Of a stretch of 64,000 bases of DNA, positions 1-8,521 are shown in pieces. Made by a program: the position numbers and the translations under genes. Within the stretch, counting starts at the first letter, position 1; every line of letters begins with the position of its first letter. The stretch is from Vibrio sp. D404a (GTDB lineage Bacteria; Pseudomonadota; Gammaproteobacteria; Enterobacterales; Vibrionaceae): the NCBI RefSeq assembly GCF_030248535.1, contig NZ_JAHGAJ010000044.1:62001-126000 (forward strand), in the 5' to 3' direction. The notes under the pieces are model-generated. The model worked only from the letters and a program-made list of their open reading frames with translations, did no database searches and was not told the origin of the DNA.

Positions 1-16
1 ATTCTAAATAGAGTAC

Positions 17-46
17 AAAAGGTCGCCTATAGCGGCCTTTTTATTT
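17..46 (+). terminator. Rho-independent terminator of a gene left of the window
   Basis: A GC-rich stem (GGTCGC paired with GCGGCC, one G-U pair) is flanked by an A run and a T run. It is followed only by non-coding sequence, so it most likely ends a plus-strand gene that lies outside the window. Confidence 0.7.
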
Positions 47-349
47 CACCCAACAAACACTATTGAGTCTTTTATCAGTTTTTTGGGTTATTTTGTCCAT
101 GTATTCTACTTTATGCTTATTATTTAGATATACTACTGCTCCGCTGCGAGAACACTCCAATCAAAATATTTCGTGGCATCGGACTACGCAAGCTAGTCCA
201 ACTAGGTGATAAACGGCTTTATAAGGTGACATAACCAACAACAAAGAGTGTTGGTGCAACTTAGACATAACCCAATATATCGTGCCGCAAGAAGCACACT
301 TGATGTTTAAGTTTTTGTTTACTGTTTATTGACCATTTGGATTGAAGAC
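47..349 (+). promoter_or_regulatory. aphA promoter and long 5' leader
   Basis: This stretch of about 300 bases has no credible gene. In Vibrio, aphA has a long leader that is a target of quorum-sensing Qrr small RNAs. The 8-mer CTAGGTGA at 202-209 is exactly complementary to the conserved Qrr segment UCACCUAG, and an ACCAACAAC stretch at 234-242 could extend pairing. The promoter itself could not be placed with confidence. The regulatory role is known from the family; the site is inferred from complementarity. Confidence 0.5.
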
Positions 350-889
350 ATGTCATTACCACACGTAATTCTAACCGTTTTAAGTACACGCGATGCTACT
401 GGTTACGATATCACTAAAGAATTCTCAGCAAGCATTGGATACTTCTGGAAAGCTAGCCACCAACAAGTCTACCGCGAGCTCAATAAAATGGCTCAAAATG
501 AACAGGTGACTTGCGTACTAGAACCTCAAGAAGGCAAACCTGACCGTAAAGTTTACTCAATCACAGACGCTGGCCGTCGTGCACTAGGCGACTGGTTCGA
601 ACAACCAACCGCTCACCCAACTGTGCGTGATGAGTTCTCAGCAAAATTGATGGCTTGTGCTGTTCAGCCATCTGCAGCTTATCAAGTACAGCTTTCTGAG
701 CTGGTTGAAGAGTCTCGCAAGCTGGTTTCTCACTACAAAGAGATCGAAGCGGCTTACTACGCAACGCCGTCAACTTTAGACAAGCAAGCGCGTCTAGAGC
801 GACTAACATTGCGTCGTAACCTACTGATCCGTGAAGCTTGGATCATTTGGGCTGAAGAAGTTCTACTAGAGCTAGAAACGTTAGCGTAA
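350..889 (+). CDS. aphA: Quorum-sensing master regulator AphA (PadR family)
   Basis: This encodes a 179-residue PadR-family winged-helix protein that I recognise as AphA, the low-cell-density master regulator of Vibrio quorum sensing; in V. cholerae it also activates tcpPH. The N-terminal half holds the winged helix (SLPHVILTVLSTRDATGYDI onward) and the C-terminal half is a helical dimerisation arm rich in Arg, Leu and Glu. The ATG at 350 gives the MSLPHV start and the usual 179-residue length; an in-frame TTG at 329 would add seven residues and is less likely. In the family, AphA represses its own gene and the LuxR/HapR regulator, and Qrr RNAs activate its translation. It is monocistronic, with terminators on both sides. 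Confidence 0.97.
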   Translation: MSLPHVILTVLSTRDATGYDITKEFSASIGYFWKASHQQVYRELNKMAQNEQVTCVLEPQEGKPDRKVYSITDAGRRALGDWFEQPTAHPTVRDEFSAKLMACAVQPSAAYQVQLSELVEESRKLVSHYKEIEAAYYATPSTLDKQARLERLTLRRNLLIREAWIIWAEEVLLELETLA

Positions 890-927
890 GTTAGACACTG
901 GTAGCTTTCACCAGTAATTAGATAGGC

Positions 928-963
928 AAAAGGCTTGAATACTGAGTATTCAAGCCTTTTTTG
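928..963. terminator. Bidirectional terminator between aphA and metF
   Basis: A near-perfect long stem (AGGCTTGAATACT and its complement) is bounded by an A run and a T run. It can end both the plus-strand aphA transcript and the convergent metF transcript. Confidence 0.85.
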
Positions 964-986
964 TACCCACTAGGAAGGGTTTTAAT

Positions 987-1886
987 TTATAGCGCTGCTA
1001 CTTGAGGACGTACGCCTAGCGTATGACAAAGTGCGTAAGTCATCTCAGCACGGTTTAGCGTGTAGAAGTGGAAATCCTTCACCCCTTCACGGCTTAGTGT
1101 TCTTACCATATCAATCGCTTGGCTCGCACCCACTAGCTGACGCGTTGTTGGATCATCGTCTAGGCCTTCAAACTGCTTCGCCATCCAACCCGGTACTTTC
1201 ACGTTGTTCATCGCCGCAAAGCGTGATGCTTGTTTGAAGTTAGATACAGGTAAAATGCCCGGTACGATCTCAACATCGATGCCTGCAGCCACACAGCGGT
1301 CACGGAAACGTAGGTAGCTCTCAACATCAAAGAAGAACTGAGTAATCGCACGGTTGGCACCCGCATCAACTTTACGCTTTAGGTTAAGTAGGTCCGCTTG
1401 CGCACTTTTTGCCTCTGGGTGAACTTCAGGGAAAGCGGCGACTGAGATGTCGAAATCATGGCGTGCTTTAAGCAGTTCAACGAGGTCAGAGGCATACATC
1501 TCTGGCGCACCGCCACCAGGTGGAATGTCACCACGTAGAGCAACAATGCTCTGAATGCCATTCGCCCAGTAGTCGTCTGCGATTTGAATCAGTTCGTCAC
1601 GGCTTGCATCAATACACGTAAGGTGAGGCGCTGCCACTAGGCCAGTTTGGTCTTTGATCTCTTTGATGATTGAGTGGGTACGGTCACGTTCACCGGAGTT
1701 GGCACCGTAAGTTACTGAAACAAACTTAGGCTGGAGTGTTTTTAGACGGTGTACAGAATTCCACAGTGTCTCTTCCATCTTCTCATTGCTTGGTGGAAAA
1801 AACTCAAATGACACATTAATGTTGTCAGAAAGCTCAGCAATGTTCTGATTCAAAGCGTCTATGTGACTTGCGTGTGTGTATCCCAT
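987..1886 (-). CDS. metF: 5,10-methylenetetrahydrofolate reductase
   Basis: MetF is a flavoprotein that reduces 5,10-methylene-THF to 5-methyl-THF, the methyl donor for the last step of methionine synthesis. The 299-residue protein is close to the E. coli length. It has the N-terminal SFEFFPP motif with the catalytic Glu at residue 28, and the family stretches VSVTYGANSG and PGILPVSNF are intact. It is transcribed alone, toward aphA. Three adjacent MetJ-type boxes lie about 50-75 bases upstream of its start, so repression by MetJ with S-adenosylmethionine is expected. Confidence 0.97.
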   Translation of the reverse strand: MGYTHASHIDALNQNIAELSDNINVSFEFFPPSNEKMEETLWNSVHRLKTLQPKFVSVTYGANSGERDRTHSIIKEIKDQTGLVAAPHLTCIDASRDELIQIADDYWANGIQSIVALRGDIPPGGGAPEMYASDLVELLKARHDFDISVAAFPEVHPEAKSAQADLLNLKRKVDAGANRAITQFFFDVESYLRFRDRCVAAGIDVEIVPGILPVSNFKQASRFAAMNNVKVPGWMAKQFEGLDDDPTTRQLVGASQAIDMVRTLSREGVKDFHFYTLNRAEMTYALCHTLGVRPQVAAL

Positions 1887-1937
1887 CTTACTCTCCCTGT
1901 GGCCAACTCAACCACTAAAAATCTCAAATCCTCAAAC

Positions 1938-1961
1938 CGACGTTTAGACGTCTATATGTCC
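1938..1961. promoter_or_regulatory. MetJ operator (tandem met boxes) of metF
   Basis: There are three contiguous 8-bp met boxes: CGACGTTT, AGACGTCT and ATATGTCC. The middle one is a perfect match to the MetJ consensus AGACGTCT and the outer ones match at 6 and 5 of 8 positions. Tandem boxes are the hallmark of MetJ binding, and metJ lies 4 kb away. Confidence 0.85.
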
Positions 1962-2074
1962 ACAGAATGTATTGAATACGATTTAATGTCAACAGATCCA
2001 TTATGAATTTTTCTCAAGTTGATCGTGAGGAATCTTCAAGTCGATAAGTGGATCGCAAAGCAATAATAACGTAC

Positions 2075-2112
2075 AAAAAAGGCTGAAAAACACATTGTGC
2101 TTTCAGCCTTAT
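2075..2112 (-). terminator. Terminator of the metB-metL operon
   Basis: The inverted repeat AAGGCTGAAA / TTTCAGCCTT is followed on the minus strand by a run of T. It lies about 50 bases past the metL stop codon. Confidence 0.75.
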
Positions 2113-2164
2113 TTATCTTAGTGGATAGTATGCTATTTACGCTTACAAACCATCGATCTGAGTT

Positions 2165-4576
2165 TTAGAACAAGCTCGACATTCTGTTCAAATCAGACTG
2201 AATCGCACCAGCCGTTACCTCACGACCCGCACCCGGTCCACGAATCACCAATGGATTATCTTTGTACCATTTGCTCTCAATCGCAAAAATATTGTCACAA
2301 GGCAGCAAGTTCGCCAGAGCATGCTCTTTCGATAGAGCCTCAACCCCAACAGTTGCCTTACCATTCTTCTCAAGACGAGCAACATAACGCAGAACTTTAT
2401 GCTGAGATTGCGCTTTCTCTAGACGCTCAGCCAGCACTTCGCTAAGTACCGATGCCTTGTCAAAGAAGTCATCAACAGAAAGGTCTTGTAGCTCTTGTGG
2501 TACCAAAGATTCGACTTTAACGTTCTCCGGCTCAATATCGAGACCAGACTCACGCGCCAAAATAACCAGCTTACGCATCACATCAGAGCCGTCTAAGTCA
2601 GCACGAGGATCAGGCTCCGTTAAGCCCTGCTGCCACGCAAGGTCCACCAACTCACTAAACGGCACCGTGCCATCAAATTGTTGGAACAACCATGACAGTG
2701 TGCCCGAGAAAATACCTGACAGCGCGATGATGTCATCGCCGCTCTCACGTAAATCACGTACGGTGTGGTTAATTGGTAAGCCCGCACCAACCGTTGCGTT
2801 ATAAAGCCAATGACGACTGATCTTAGCAAACGCATCTTGCACTTGGTGGTAGTACTCGCTCGATGCTGAGCCAGCAACTTTATTAGCTGAAATGAGGTGG
2901 ATACCTTGCTGAGCAATGTCGAGATACTTGTCTGCTAACACCTTACTCGCAGTAACATCCAGCACCACCACTTCGTCATAGCCTTGAATAGAGCCCAGTT
3001 TAGTTAGCCATTCGCTGCCTTCATAAGCAACCGCTTCGTCACCAAAGCGCTTCACCACTGCTTGTGCATCGATGCCTTGTTCGTCATACCAATAAGTTTG
3101 ACTATCAATCACCGCGACCAACTCAAAGTTCATTCCACGACGCTTTTCTAGCTCAACCTTTTGCTCAGCAAACAGTGATAGCCAGCTCGAGCCAATGTTG
3201 CCCTTGCCACACAGCGCAATCGCAACGCGCTTCTGAGCTTGGAACAACTGAGAGTGGATGCCTTTAACTAGGATATCGGTTTCAGATTTGCGCACCACAG
3301 CAACCAGACTTAATCGAGAGCGAGACTCAGAGATAAACTCAACCGGTGCACTCTTTAATTGTTGGTAGAAACCATAGCAATGATTCGGGTTCTTAGTCAC
3401 ACCCGCACCAACCGCGGCAACCAGCGAGAAGCCCTCTTTAAGTTTGATTTCAGCTTCGATAGCGTGGTCTTGCAGATACTCCAACGCTCCACCTGCGATC
3501 TCTTCGGTGTAAGCGAGACGCAGACAGTTTTGATCCGCTTGTAGCTCATAGGCCAGTGGCTCTAGCTGAGCACGCTTCAACCCTTCTAGCACTTCGCTTT
3601 CAAGGCGTTCAAAGTCATGACCGTGACCAAAGGTCAGCTGAATCAGTAATACATCATCTAACGACGTAATGATCTTAGCGCCGCGTCCCGACGCCAATAC
3701 ACGCTCAATCTGGGTAGAACCAGACTCAGGCTGATAGCTGCAGCGTAGGCTAAGATCCATCGCACTCTGCGCGACAGGTTGTAGTGTACGACTGTGAAGT
3801 ACAGGTGCCGCCAGACGTGCTAGCTCACTCGCCTCATCTAAACGTAGCAAAGGCAGCAGACAAGCATCCGAGACCAATCTTGGGTCAGCACTGTACACGC
3901 CGGCAACATCACTCCAGATGGTCACACGATCCACTTCAGCCAGTGCGCCAATCACCGTTGCAGAGTAGTCTGAACCATTACGGCCCAGCAGTACCGTTTC
4001 GCCAATGCTGTTTTGAGCCATAAAACCGGTAATCACCACGCGACAGTGCGCGTGTTGAGCTAGAGATTCTTTGATCAGGGCGTATGAGCGAGCGCGATCC
4101 ACTTCTGGTTGAGCCCCCGCTTCTGCACGAAGAAAATCACGAGCATCTTGAGCAACCGCTTGAAGGTCACTCTGGCATAGAAGAGCAGCCAACAAGCGAG
4201 ACGACCAAACCTCACCATGACCAAGTACCGCTGCTTTTTCTGCCTCATTCAGCGGTGCTGTAAGCTCACCTAACGCGGTAAACTCGAGTTGAAGACTTGC
4301 TGTCAACTGTTCAGCCGCTTCACCGTCTAGCAGCTCTGAGACCAACTCCAGTTGGAATTGACGCAGCGATTGCAGACACTCATGAGCCAAGCGGCCATCT
4401 TTATCCAGTGCCTCTAAGAATTCGATCAATCGGTTAGTCGTTTTGCCTGCCGCAGACACCACCACTAAATCGGTGTCATTCGAGTACTCTTTAAGAATAC
4501 TCACGACACGCTGATAGCACTCAGGGTTTGCCAAACTGCTACCACCAAATTTATGCAATTGGCGAAAATTAGCCAT
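2165..4576 (-). CDS. metL: Bifunctional aspartokinase II / homoserine dehydrogenase II
   Basis: This is a fused enzyme that catalyses aspartate phosphorylation and the NAD(P)H-dependent reduction of aspartate semialdehyde to homoserine. These are the first and third steps toward methionine and threonine. Of 803 residues, the N-terminal half is the amino-acid kinase (KFGGSS at residues 9-14). A degenerate ACT-like linker follows, and the C-terminal half is homoserine dehydrogenase (Rossmann motif ALCGKGNIGSSW, then SANKVAGS). The start codon overlaps the metB stop by one base (TAATG), indicating translational coupling. Being the metB partner under met boxes identifies it as MetL rather than ThrA. 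Confidence 0.95.
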   Translation of the reverse strand: MANFRQLHKFGGSSLANPECYQRVVSILKEYSNDTDLVVVSAAGKTTNRLIEFLEALDKDGRLAHECLQSLRQFQLELVSELLDGEAAEQLTASLQLEFTALGELTAPLNEAEKAAVLGHGEVWSSRLLAALLCQSDLQAVAQDARDFLRAEAGAQPEVDRARSYALIKESLAQHAHCRVVITGFMAQNSIGETVLLGRNGSDYSATVIGALAEVDRVTIWSDVAGVYSADPRLVSDACLLPLLRLDEASELARLAAPVLHSRTLQPVAQSAMDLSLRCSYQPESGSTQIERVLASGRGAKIITSLDDVLLIQLTFGHGHDFERLESEVLEGLKRAQLEPLAYELQADQNCLRLAYTEEIAGGALEYLQDHAIEAEIKLKEGFSLVAAVGAGVTKNPNHCYGFYQQLKSAPVEFISESRSRLSLVAVVRKSETDILVKGIHSQLFQAQKRVAIALCGKGNIGSSWLSLFAEQKVELEKRRGMNFELVAVIDSQTYWYDEQGIDAQAVVKRFGDEAVAYEGSEWLTKLGSIQGYDEVVVLDVTASKVLADKYLDIAQQGIHLISANKVAGSASSEYYHQVQDAFAKISRHWLYNATVGAGLPINHTVRDLRESGDDIIALSGIFSGTLSWLFQQFDGTVPFSELVDLAWQQGLTEPDPRADLDGSDVMRKLVILARESGLDIEPENVKVESLVPQELQDLSVDDFFDKASVLSEVLAERLEKAQSQHKVLRYVARLEKNGKATVGVEALSKEHALANLLPCDNIFAIESKWYKDNPLVIRGPGAGREVTAGAIQSDLNRMSSLF

Positions 4577-5760
4577 TACTTGCTCTCCCCGTTCTCAATG
4601 AACTGTTGTGCTTTCGCGAAAGCTTGTTCAAGGTCAGCAATCAGGTCTTCTGCATCTTCTAGACCGACTGACAATCTCAATAGCTGATGAGAAACACCCG
4701 CCTCAGCCAAGGCTTCTTCACCCATTGCGCGGTGTGTCATTGAAGCAGGGTGACAGATCAGACTCTCAACACCGCCCAAAGATTCTGCCAGTGAAAACAG
4801 CTCCAGCTCGCCAACAAAGTGCTTAAGCGCCTCAAAAGAACCCGCAAATTCAAAACTCAGCATAGAGCCAAAACCCGATTGCTGCTTCTTTGCGATTTCA
4901 TGACCCGGGTGCTCCGGTAGGCTTGGGTGATAAATGGTATCAACCAAAGGTTGTTTCTGTAGCGCCGTTAGAATCTCACGTGAGCTCTCTTCATGGACAC
5001 GCATACGCGCACCTAGGGTACGAATACCACGTAGCGTCATGTAGCTATCAAATGGTGTCCCCGTCGCACCAATACAGTTGCCCCACCAAGCCAGCTCTTC
5101 AGCATGCTCTTCCGTTTTGGTGATCACAACGCCGCCAATCACATCTGAGTGACCATTGATGTATTTGGTTGTAGAGTGAATAACAAAGTCCGCACCCAGC
5201 TCTAAAGGCTTTTGGAACACAGGTGTCAAAAAGGTGTTATCGACCGCCACTAGCGCACCCACCTCTTTCGCCTTGCGGCAAGTCTCTGCAATATCCACCA
5301 CGCGAACCAACGGGTTAGATGGCGTCTCTAGTAAGATCAACTTAGGCTTGAGAGCGATCGCTGCATCGAATGCTGCTTGATCCGATTGATCCACAAACAG
5401 CACTTTAAAATCGCCTTTTTGTGAACGAGTGTTAAACAGACGGTAAGTACCACCGTAGCAGTCGTGTGGCGCTACGATCAGGTCATCACTACCGAGAAAA
5501 GCAGAAACCCACAGATTCAAAGCAGAGGTACCACAGTTAGTGACCACAGCTCCCTTACCAGACTCCAATTCAAACAGCGCTGTCTCTAGCAAACCACGGT
5601 TTGGGTTGCCTGAACGCGTGTAGTCATACTTAGGCACTTCACCAAAAGCGGGAAAACCGTAGTTAGTCGACAGATAAATGGGTGGAACTACGGCATGATG
5701 TTGAGTGTCTGACTCGATACCAGTACGTACGGCGATGGTTGCTGGTTTCCGGCTGCTCAT
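4576..5760 (-). CDS. metB: Cystathionine gamma-synthase
   Basis: MetB is a PLP enzyme that condenses an activated homoserine ester with cysteine to give cystathionine. The 394-residue protein has the Cys/Met-metabolism PLP fold. The cofactor lysine is Lys199 in HSTTKYINGHSDVIGG, and the YTRSGNPNR and ETPSNP motifs are typical. It is the first gene of the metB-metL operon, and metL follows with a one-base overlap. A four-box MetJ operator lies 100-135 bases upstream, shared with divergent metJ. The close paralogue MetC (beta-lyase) is the main alternative, but the operon context favours MetB. Confidence 0.95.
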   Translation of the reverse strand: MSSRKPATIAVRTGIESDTQHHAVVPPIYLSTNYGFPAFGEVPKYDYTRSGNPNRGLLETALFELESGKGAVVTNCGTSALNLWVSAFLGSDDLIVAPHDCYGGTYRLFNTRSQKGDFKVLFVDQSDQAAFDAAIALKPKLILLETPSNPLVRVVDIAETCRKAKEVGALVAVDNTFLTPVFQKPLELGADFVIHSTTKYINGHSDVIGGVVITKTEEHAEELAWWGNCIGATGTPFDSYMTLRGIRTLGARMRVHEESSREILTALQKQPLVDTIYHPSLPEHPGHEIAKKQQSGFGSMLSFEFAGSFEALKHFVGELELFSLAESLGGVESLICHPASMTHRAMGEEALAEAGVSHQLLRLSVGLEDAEDLIADLEQAFAKAQQFIENGESK

Positions 5761-5862
5761 AGGTGTTTCCTTACAGGTTTTGGCGTCTGAGAGTCACAGC
5801 GGCTTGTCGGGGTTTTGCGGCTGTGTTAGATATATGTTATTCACTTTACTTTCATAAGAATG

Positions 5863-5894
5863 AGACGTCAACACTTCTAGACGTCTATATGTCT
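5863..5894. promoter_or_regulatory. MetJ operator between metB and metJ
   Basis: Four contiguous 8-bp met boxes are present: AGACGTCA, ACACTTCT, AGACGTCT and ATATGTCT. The third is a perfect consensus. They lie between the divergent metBL operon and metJ, so they can mediate both repression of metBL and autoregulation of metJ. Confidence 0.88.
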
Positions 5895-5969
5895 TTGCTT
5901 ATGGCGGTAAATCCCGCTAAAATCACCCCTATTAATTTAATCTAACAACTAAAGTGATGAAGGTACGCA

Positions 5970-6290
5970 ATGGCCGACTGGAATGGTGAATACATAAGCC
6001 CATATGCTGAGCATGGAAAGAAAAGCGAACAAGTAAAGAAAATTACAGTTTCTATCCCTCTAAAAGTGTTGAAGGTTCTCACTGACGAGCGTACTCGCCG
6101 CCAGATTAACAACCTACGCCATGCAACGAACAGTGAACTGCTATGTGAAGCTTTTCTACATGCGTACACGGGCCAACCACTACCAACGGATGAAGACCTG
6201 CGTAAAGACCGCCCAGACGATATCCCTGCTGAAGTGAAAAAGCTGATGACAGAGATGGGTATCGAGTTCGAAGCGTTTGACGAAGAATAA
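5970..6290 (+). CDS. metJ: Methionine regulon repressor MetJ
   Basis: MetJ is a ribbon-helix-helix repressor that binds tandem met boxes when loaded with S-adenosylmethionine. The 106-residue protein has the DNA-contacting beta strand KKITVSIPLKVLKVLTDERT and the following helices with RRQINNLRHATNSELLCEAF. The C-terminus is acidic. It is divergent from metB across the four-box operator and is followed by a strong terminator. Both local targets (metF and metBL) carry matching boxes. Confidence 0.98.
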   Translation: MADWNGEYISPYAEHGKKSEQVKKITVSIPLKVLKVLTDERTRRQINNLRHATNSELLCEAFLHAYTGQPLPTDEDLRKDRPDDIPAEVKKLMTEMGIEFEAFDEE

Positions 6291-6376
6291 AAATAACTCA
6301 GTCACTACCTTCATATTTGATTCGCTTTAGCTGAGCCATATTGATTGCCGAAATCATCTAACATGAATTTCAGGCA

Positions 6377-6412
6377 TAAAAAAACCGACTCCAGATGAGT
6401 CGGTTTTTTATT
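6377..6412. terminator. Bidirectional terminator between metJ and malic enzyme
   Basis: The stem ACCGACTC / GAGTCGGT is flanked by seven A and six T residues. It serves metJ on the plus strand and can serve the convergent malic enzyme gene. Confidence 0.85.
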
Positions 6413-6484
6413 ATTCTCTTCGCTCTACTGCACGACGATTACGCCATCCAGTCTCTATGACATATGCATCTACGACATATGCTC

Positions 6485-7771
6485 CTATGCCATATAGTTT
6501 GCTGGCATCTCGATACGAGCCACACCAGAATCAACCGCTGCTTGAGCAACTGCTTTTGCTACGCGAGGCAATAGACGTGGGTCCATTGGCTTAGGAATAA
6601 TGTAACCATTACCAAACTCAAGCGCTTCTGCACCTGCTGCTTTTAGTACGTCTGCAGGAACTTCTTCTTTCGCAAGTTCACGAATCGCTTCCACTGCCGC
6701 TAACTTCATTGCATCGTTGATTTCGCTTGCACGAACATCCAATGCGCCACGGAAGATGAATGGGAAACACAGAACGTTGTTTACTTGGTTCGGGTAATCA
6801 CTACGGCCAGTACCCATGATAAGGTCGCTACGAACTTCGTGAGCAAGCTCTGGCTTGATCTCTGGATCTGGGTTAGAACACGCGAATACGATCGGCTTGT
6901 CAGCCATCAGCTTCAGCGATTCTGCTGGTAACAGGTTAGGACCTGATACACCTAGGAATAGGTCTGCACCTTCAATGACATCTTCTAGAGTACGCTTGTC
7001 AGTGTTGTTCGCGAACAGCTGCTTGTATTCGTTCAGATCGTCACGACGAGTGTGAATCACACCTTTACGGTCTAGCATGTAGATCTTCTCACGCTGCGCG
7101 CCACACTTGATCAGCAGTTCCATACACGCAACTGCCGCTGCACCAGCACCCAAACAAACAATCTTACACTCTTCCAGCTTCTTACCTTGAAGCTCAATCG
7201 CGTTCAGCATACCCGCAGCTGTTACGATCGCCGTACCGTGCTGGTCATCGTGGAATACTGGAACGTCACAACGCTCGATTAGACGGCGTTCAATTTCAAA
7301 ACAGTCTGGTGCTTTGATGTCTTCTAGGTTGATGCCACCGAATGTATCGGCAATGTTCGCTACTGTATCTACGAACTCATCGATTGTGCGGTGTTTTACT
7401 TCAATATCGATAGAATCTAAACCTGCAAAACGCTTAAACAGGAGCGCTTTACCTTCCATTACTGGTTTAGAAGCAATAGGACCTAGGTTACCTAGGCCAA
7501 GAATCGCTGTACCGTTAGAGATAACTGCAACCATGTTGCCTTTACCTGTGTACTTATAAACGTTATCCACGTTCTGTGCGATTTCACGAACTGGCTCAGC
7601 CACACCTGGGCTGTAAGCAAGGGCCAGATCTTCTGCAGAATTTGCAGATTTTGTCAGTTCAACGGCAATTTTGCCCGGAATTGGGAACTCATGATAATCA
7701 AGAGCTTGCTGACGGAATTGTTCTTGAGGTGATAGTTCTTCAGATTGAGCTTGGAGAGTGTCATCAGACAT
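6485..7771 (-). CDS. NAD(P)-dependent malic enzyme (short form)
   Basis: This enzyme oxidatively decarboxylates malate to pyruvate, producing reduced cofactor for biosynthesis. The 428-residue protein has the malic domain (LAYSPGVAEP, VISNGTAILGLGNLGP), the metal-binding VFHDDQHGTAIV segment, and a Rossmann domain with CLGAGAAAVACMELL. It lacks the C-terminal phosphotransacetylase-like domain that makes E. coli MaeB about 760 residues, so it is the single-domain form common in Vibrio. Cofactor preference cannot be decided by eye. It stands alone, convergent with metJ. Confidence 0.92.
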   Translation of the reverse strand: MSDDTLQAQSEELSPQEQFRQQALDYHEFPIPGKIAVELTKSANSAEDLALAYSPGVAEPVREIAQNVDNVYKYTGKGNMVAVISNGTAILGLGNLGPIASKPVMEGKALLFKRFAGLDSIDIEVKHRTIDEFVDTVANIADTFGGINLEDIKAPDCFEIERRLIERCDVPVFHDDQHGTAIVTAAGMLNAIELQGKKLEECKIVCLGAGAAAVACMELLIKCGAQREKIYMLDRKGVIHTRRDDLNEYKQLFANNTDKRTLEDVIEGADLFLGVSGPNLLPAESLKLMADKPIVFACSNPDPEIKPELAHEVRSDLIMGTGRSDYPNQVNNVLCFPFIFRGALDVRASEINDAMKLAAVEAIRELAKEEVPADVLKAAGAEALEFGNGYIIPKPMDPRLLPRVAKAVAQAAVDSGVARIEMPANYMA

Positions 7772-7933
7772 GGGTGTAGGTTTCCTAGAATATTATTATT
7801 TGGGGGAATCCATTTTATATTAATGGATGTACTTCAAAGTTCCTAGGTGGTAAAGCCCCCTGTCTCATTAAAAAACGAGAATTCACTACTAATAAGACCA
7901 GTGCCCAGTTGAAATTACTAAACGCCAGATAAC

Positions 7934-7960
7934 AAAAAAGGACACCGAAGTGTCCTTTTT
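7934..7960 (-). terminator. Terminator of rpmE
   Basis: The short perfect stem GGACAC / GTGTCC is followed on the minus strand by a T run, 20 bases past the rpmE stop codon. Confidence 0.8.
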
Positions 7961-7979
7961 CATGTCTACTAAGCGAGAA

Positions 7980-8198
7980 TTACTTCTTGCTAGATAGAGC
8001 ACCGAAACGCTTGTTGAAGCGATCTACACGGCCGCCTGTATCAACGATACGTTGCTTACCAGTGTAGAATGGGTGACATTTGTCACATACGTCTAGGTGG
8101 ATAGAATCTTTACCTAGAGTAGAGTTGAATTCAAATGTGTTGCCGCAAGAGCAAGTAGCTGTTACAGCTTTGTATTCTGGGTGGATACCAACTTTCAT
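7980..8198 (-). CDS. rpmE: 50S ribosomal protein L31, zinc-binding form
   Basis: L31 bridges the two ribosomal subunits. The 72-residue protein is the cysteine-containing (C+) type, with Cys16, Cys18, Cys38 and Cys41 in CSCGN and CDKC forming the zinc site. C+ L31 is replaced by a zinc-free paralogue when zinc is short (known from the family; the paralogue is not in this window). It is transcribed away from priA. A leader with a possible hairpin and a TATAAT box lies upstream. Confidence 0.97.
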   Translation of the reverse strand: MKVGIHPEYKAVTATCSCGNTFEFNSTLGKDSIHLDVCDKCHPFYTGKQRIVDTGGRVDRFNKRFGALSSKK

Positions 8199-8218
8199 GG
8201 GAAAACCTCAATTAGGCC

Positions 8219-8247
8219 GTGTCGCCATCCGATTCTAAGCCGGACAC
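8219..8247 (-). promoter_or_regulatory. Possible L31 autoregulatory leader hairpin
   Basis: Read on the minus strand, GTGTC and GACAC arms plus an inner CCG/CGG pair form a small hairpin ending 20 bases before the rpmE ATG. Autoregulatory L31 leaders are known in gammaproteobacteria. I cannot verify a match to that family by eye. Confidence 0.35.
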
Positions 8248-8378
8248 CACACGTTGTTAAAAAATAGATTAAAGACACCGCATCTCACGAAAACGTGATA
8301 AAGCCATACCTTTAAGGCGCCGTATAGTAATGAATCTGTGAGGCAGGATCAACCAGTTTGGATGATTTTTTCGCCACT

Positions 8379-8384
8379 ATTATA
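8379..8384 (-). promoter_or_regulatory. Candidate -10 box of rpmE
   Basis: A consensus TATAAT lies on the minus strand about 180 bases upstream of rpmE. No good -35 match is visible. The rest of the 323-base rpmE-priA interval shows no gene. Confidence 0.4.
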
Positions 8385-8521
8385 CGATTTCTTCTTTTAT
8401 TGCCTTTTTATGCTTTGCATAAGTACATCGACCACTTTCATCGGCGAACTGTTTCTCGAATTTAGCGCCCTTATCCTTTAGACTGGTCGCCCTGCACTCT
8501 CCAGAATTAACAAGCGAATCT

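Noticed and set aside
5763..5945. A plus-strand 60-codon frame in the metB-metJ interval
   Set aside because: It runs through the MetJ operator and promoters and has no protein-like features.
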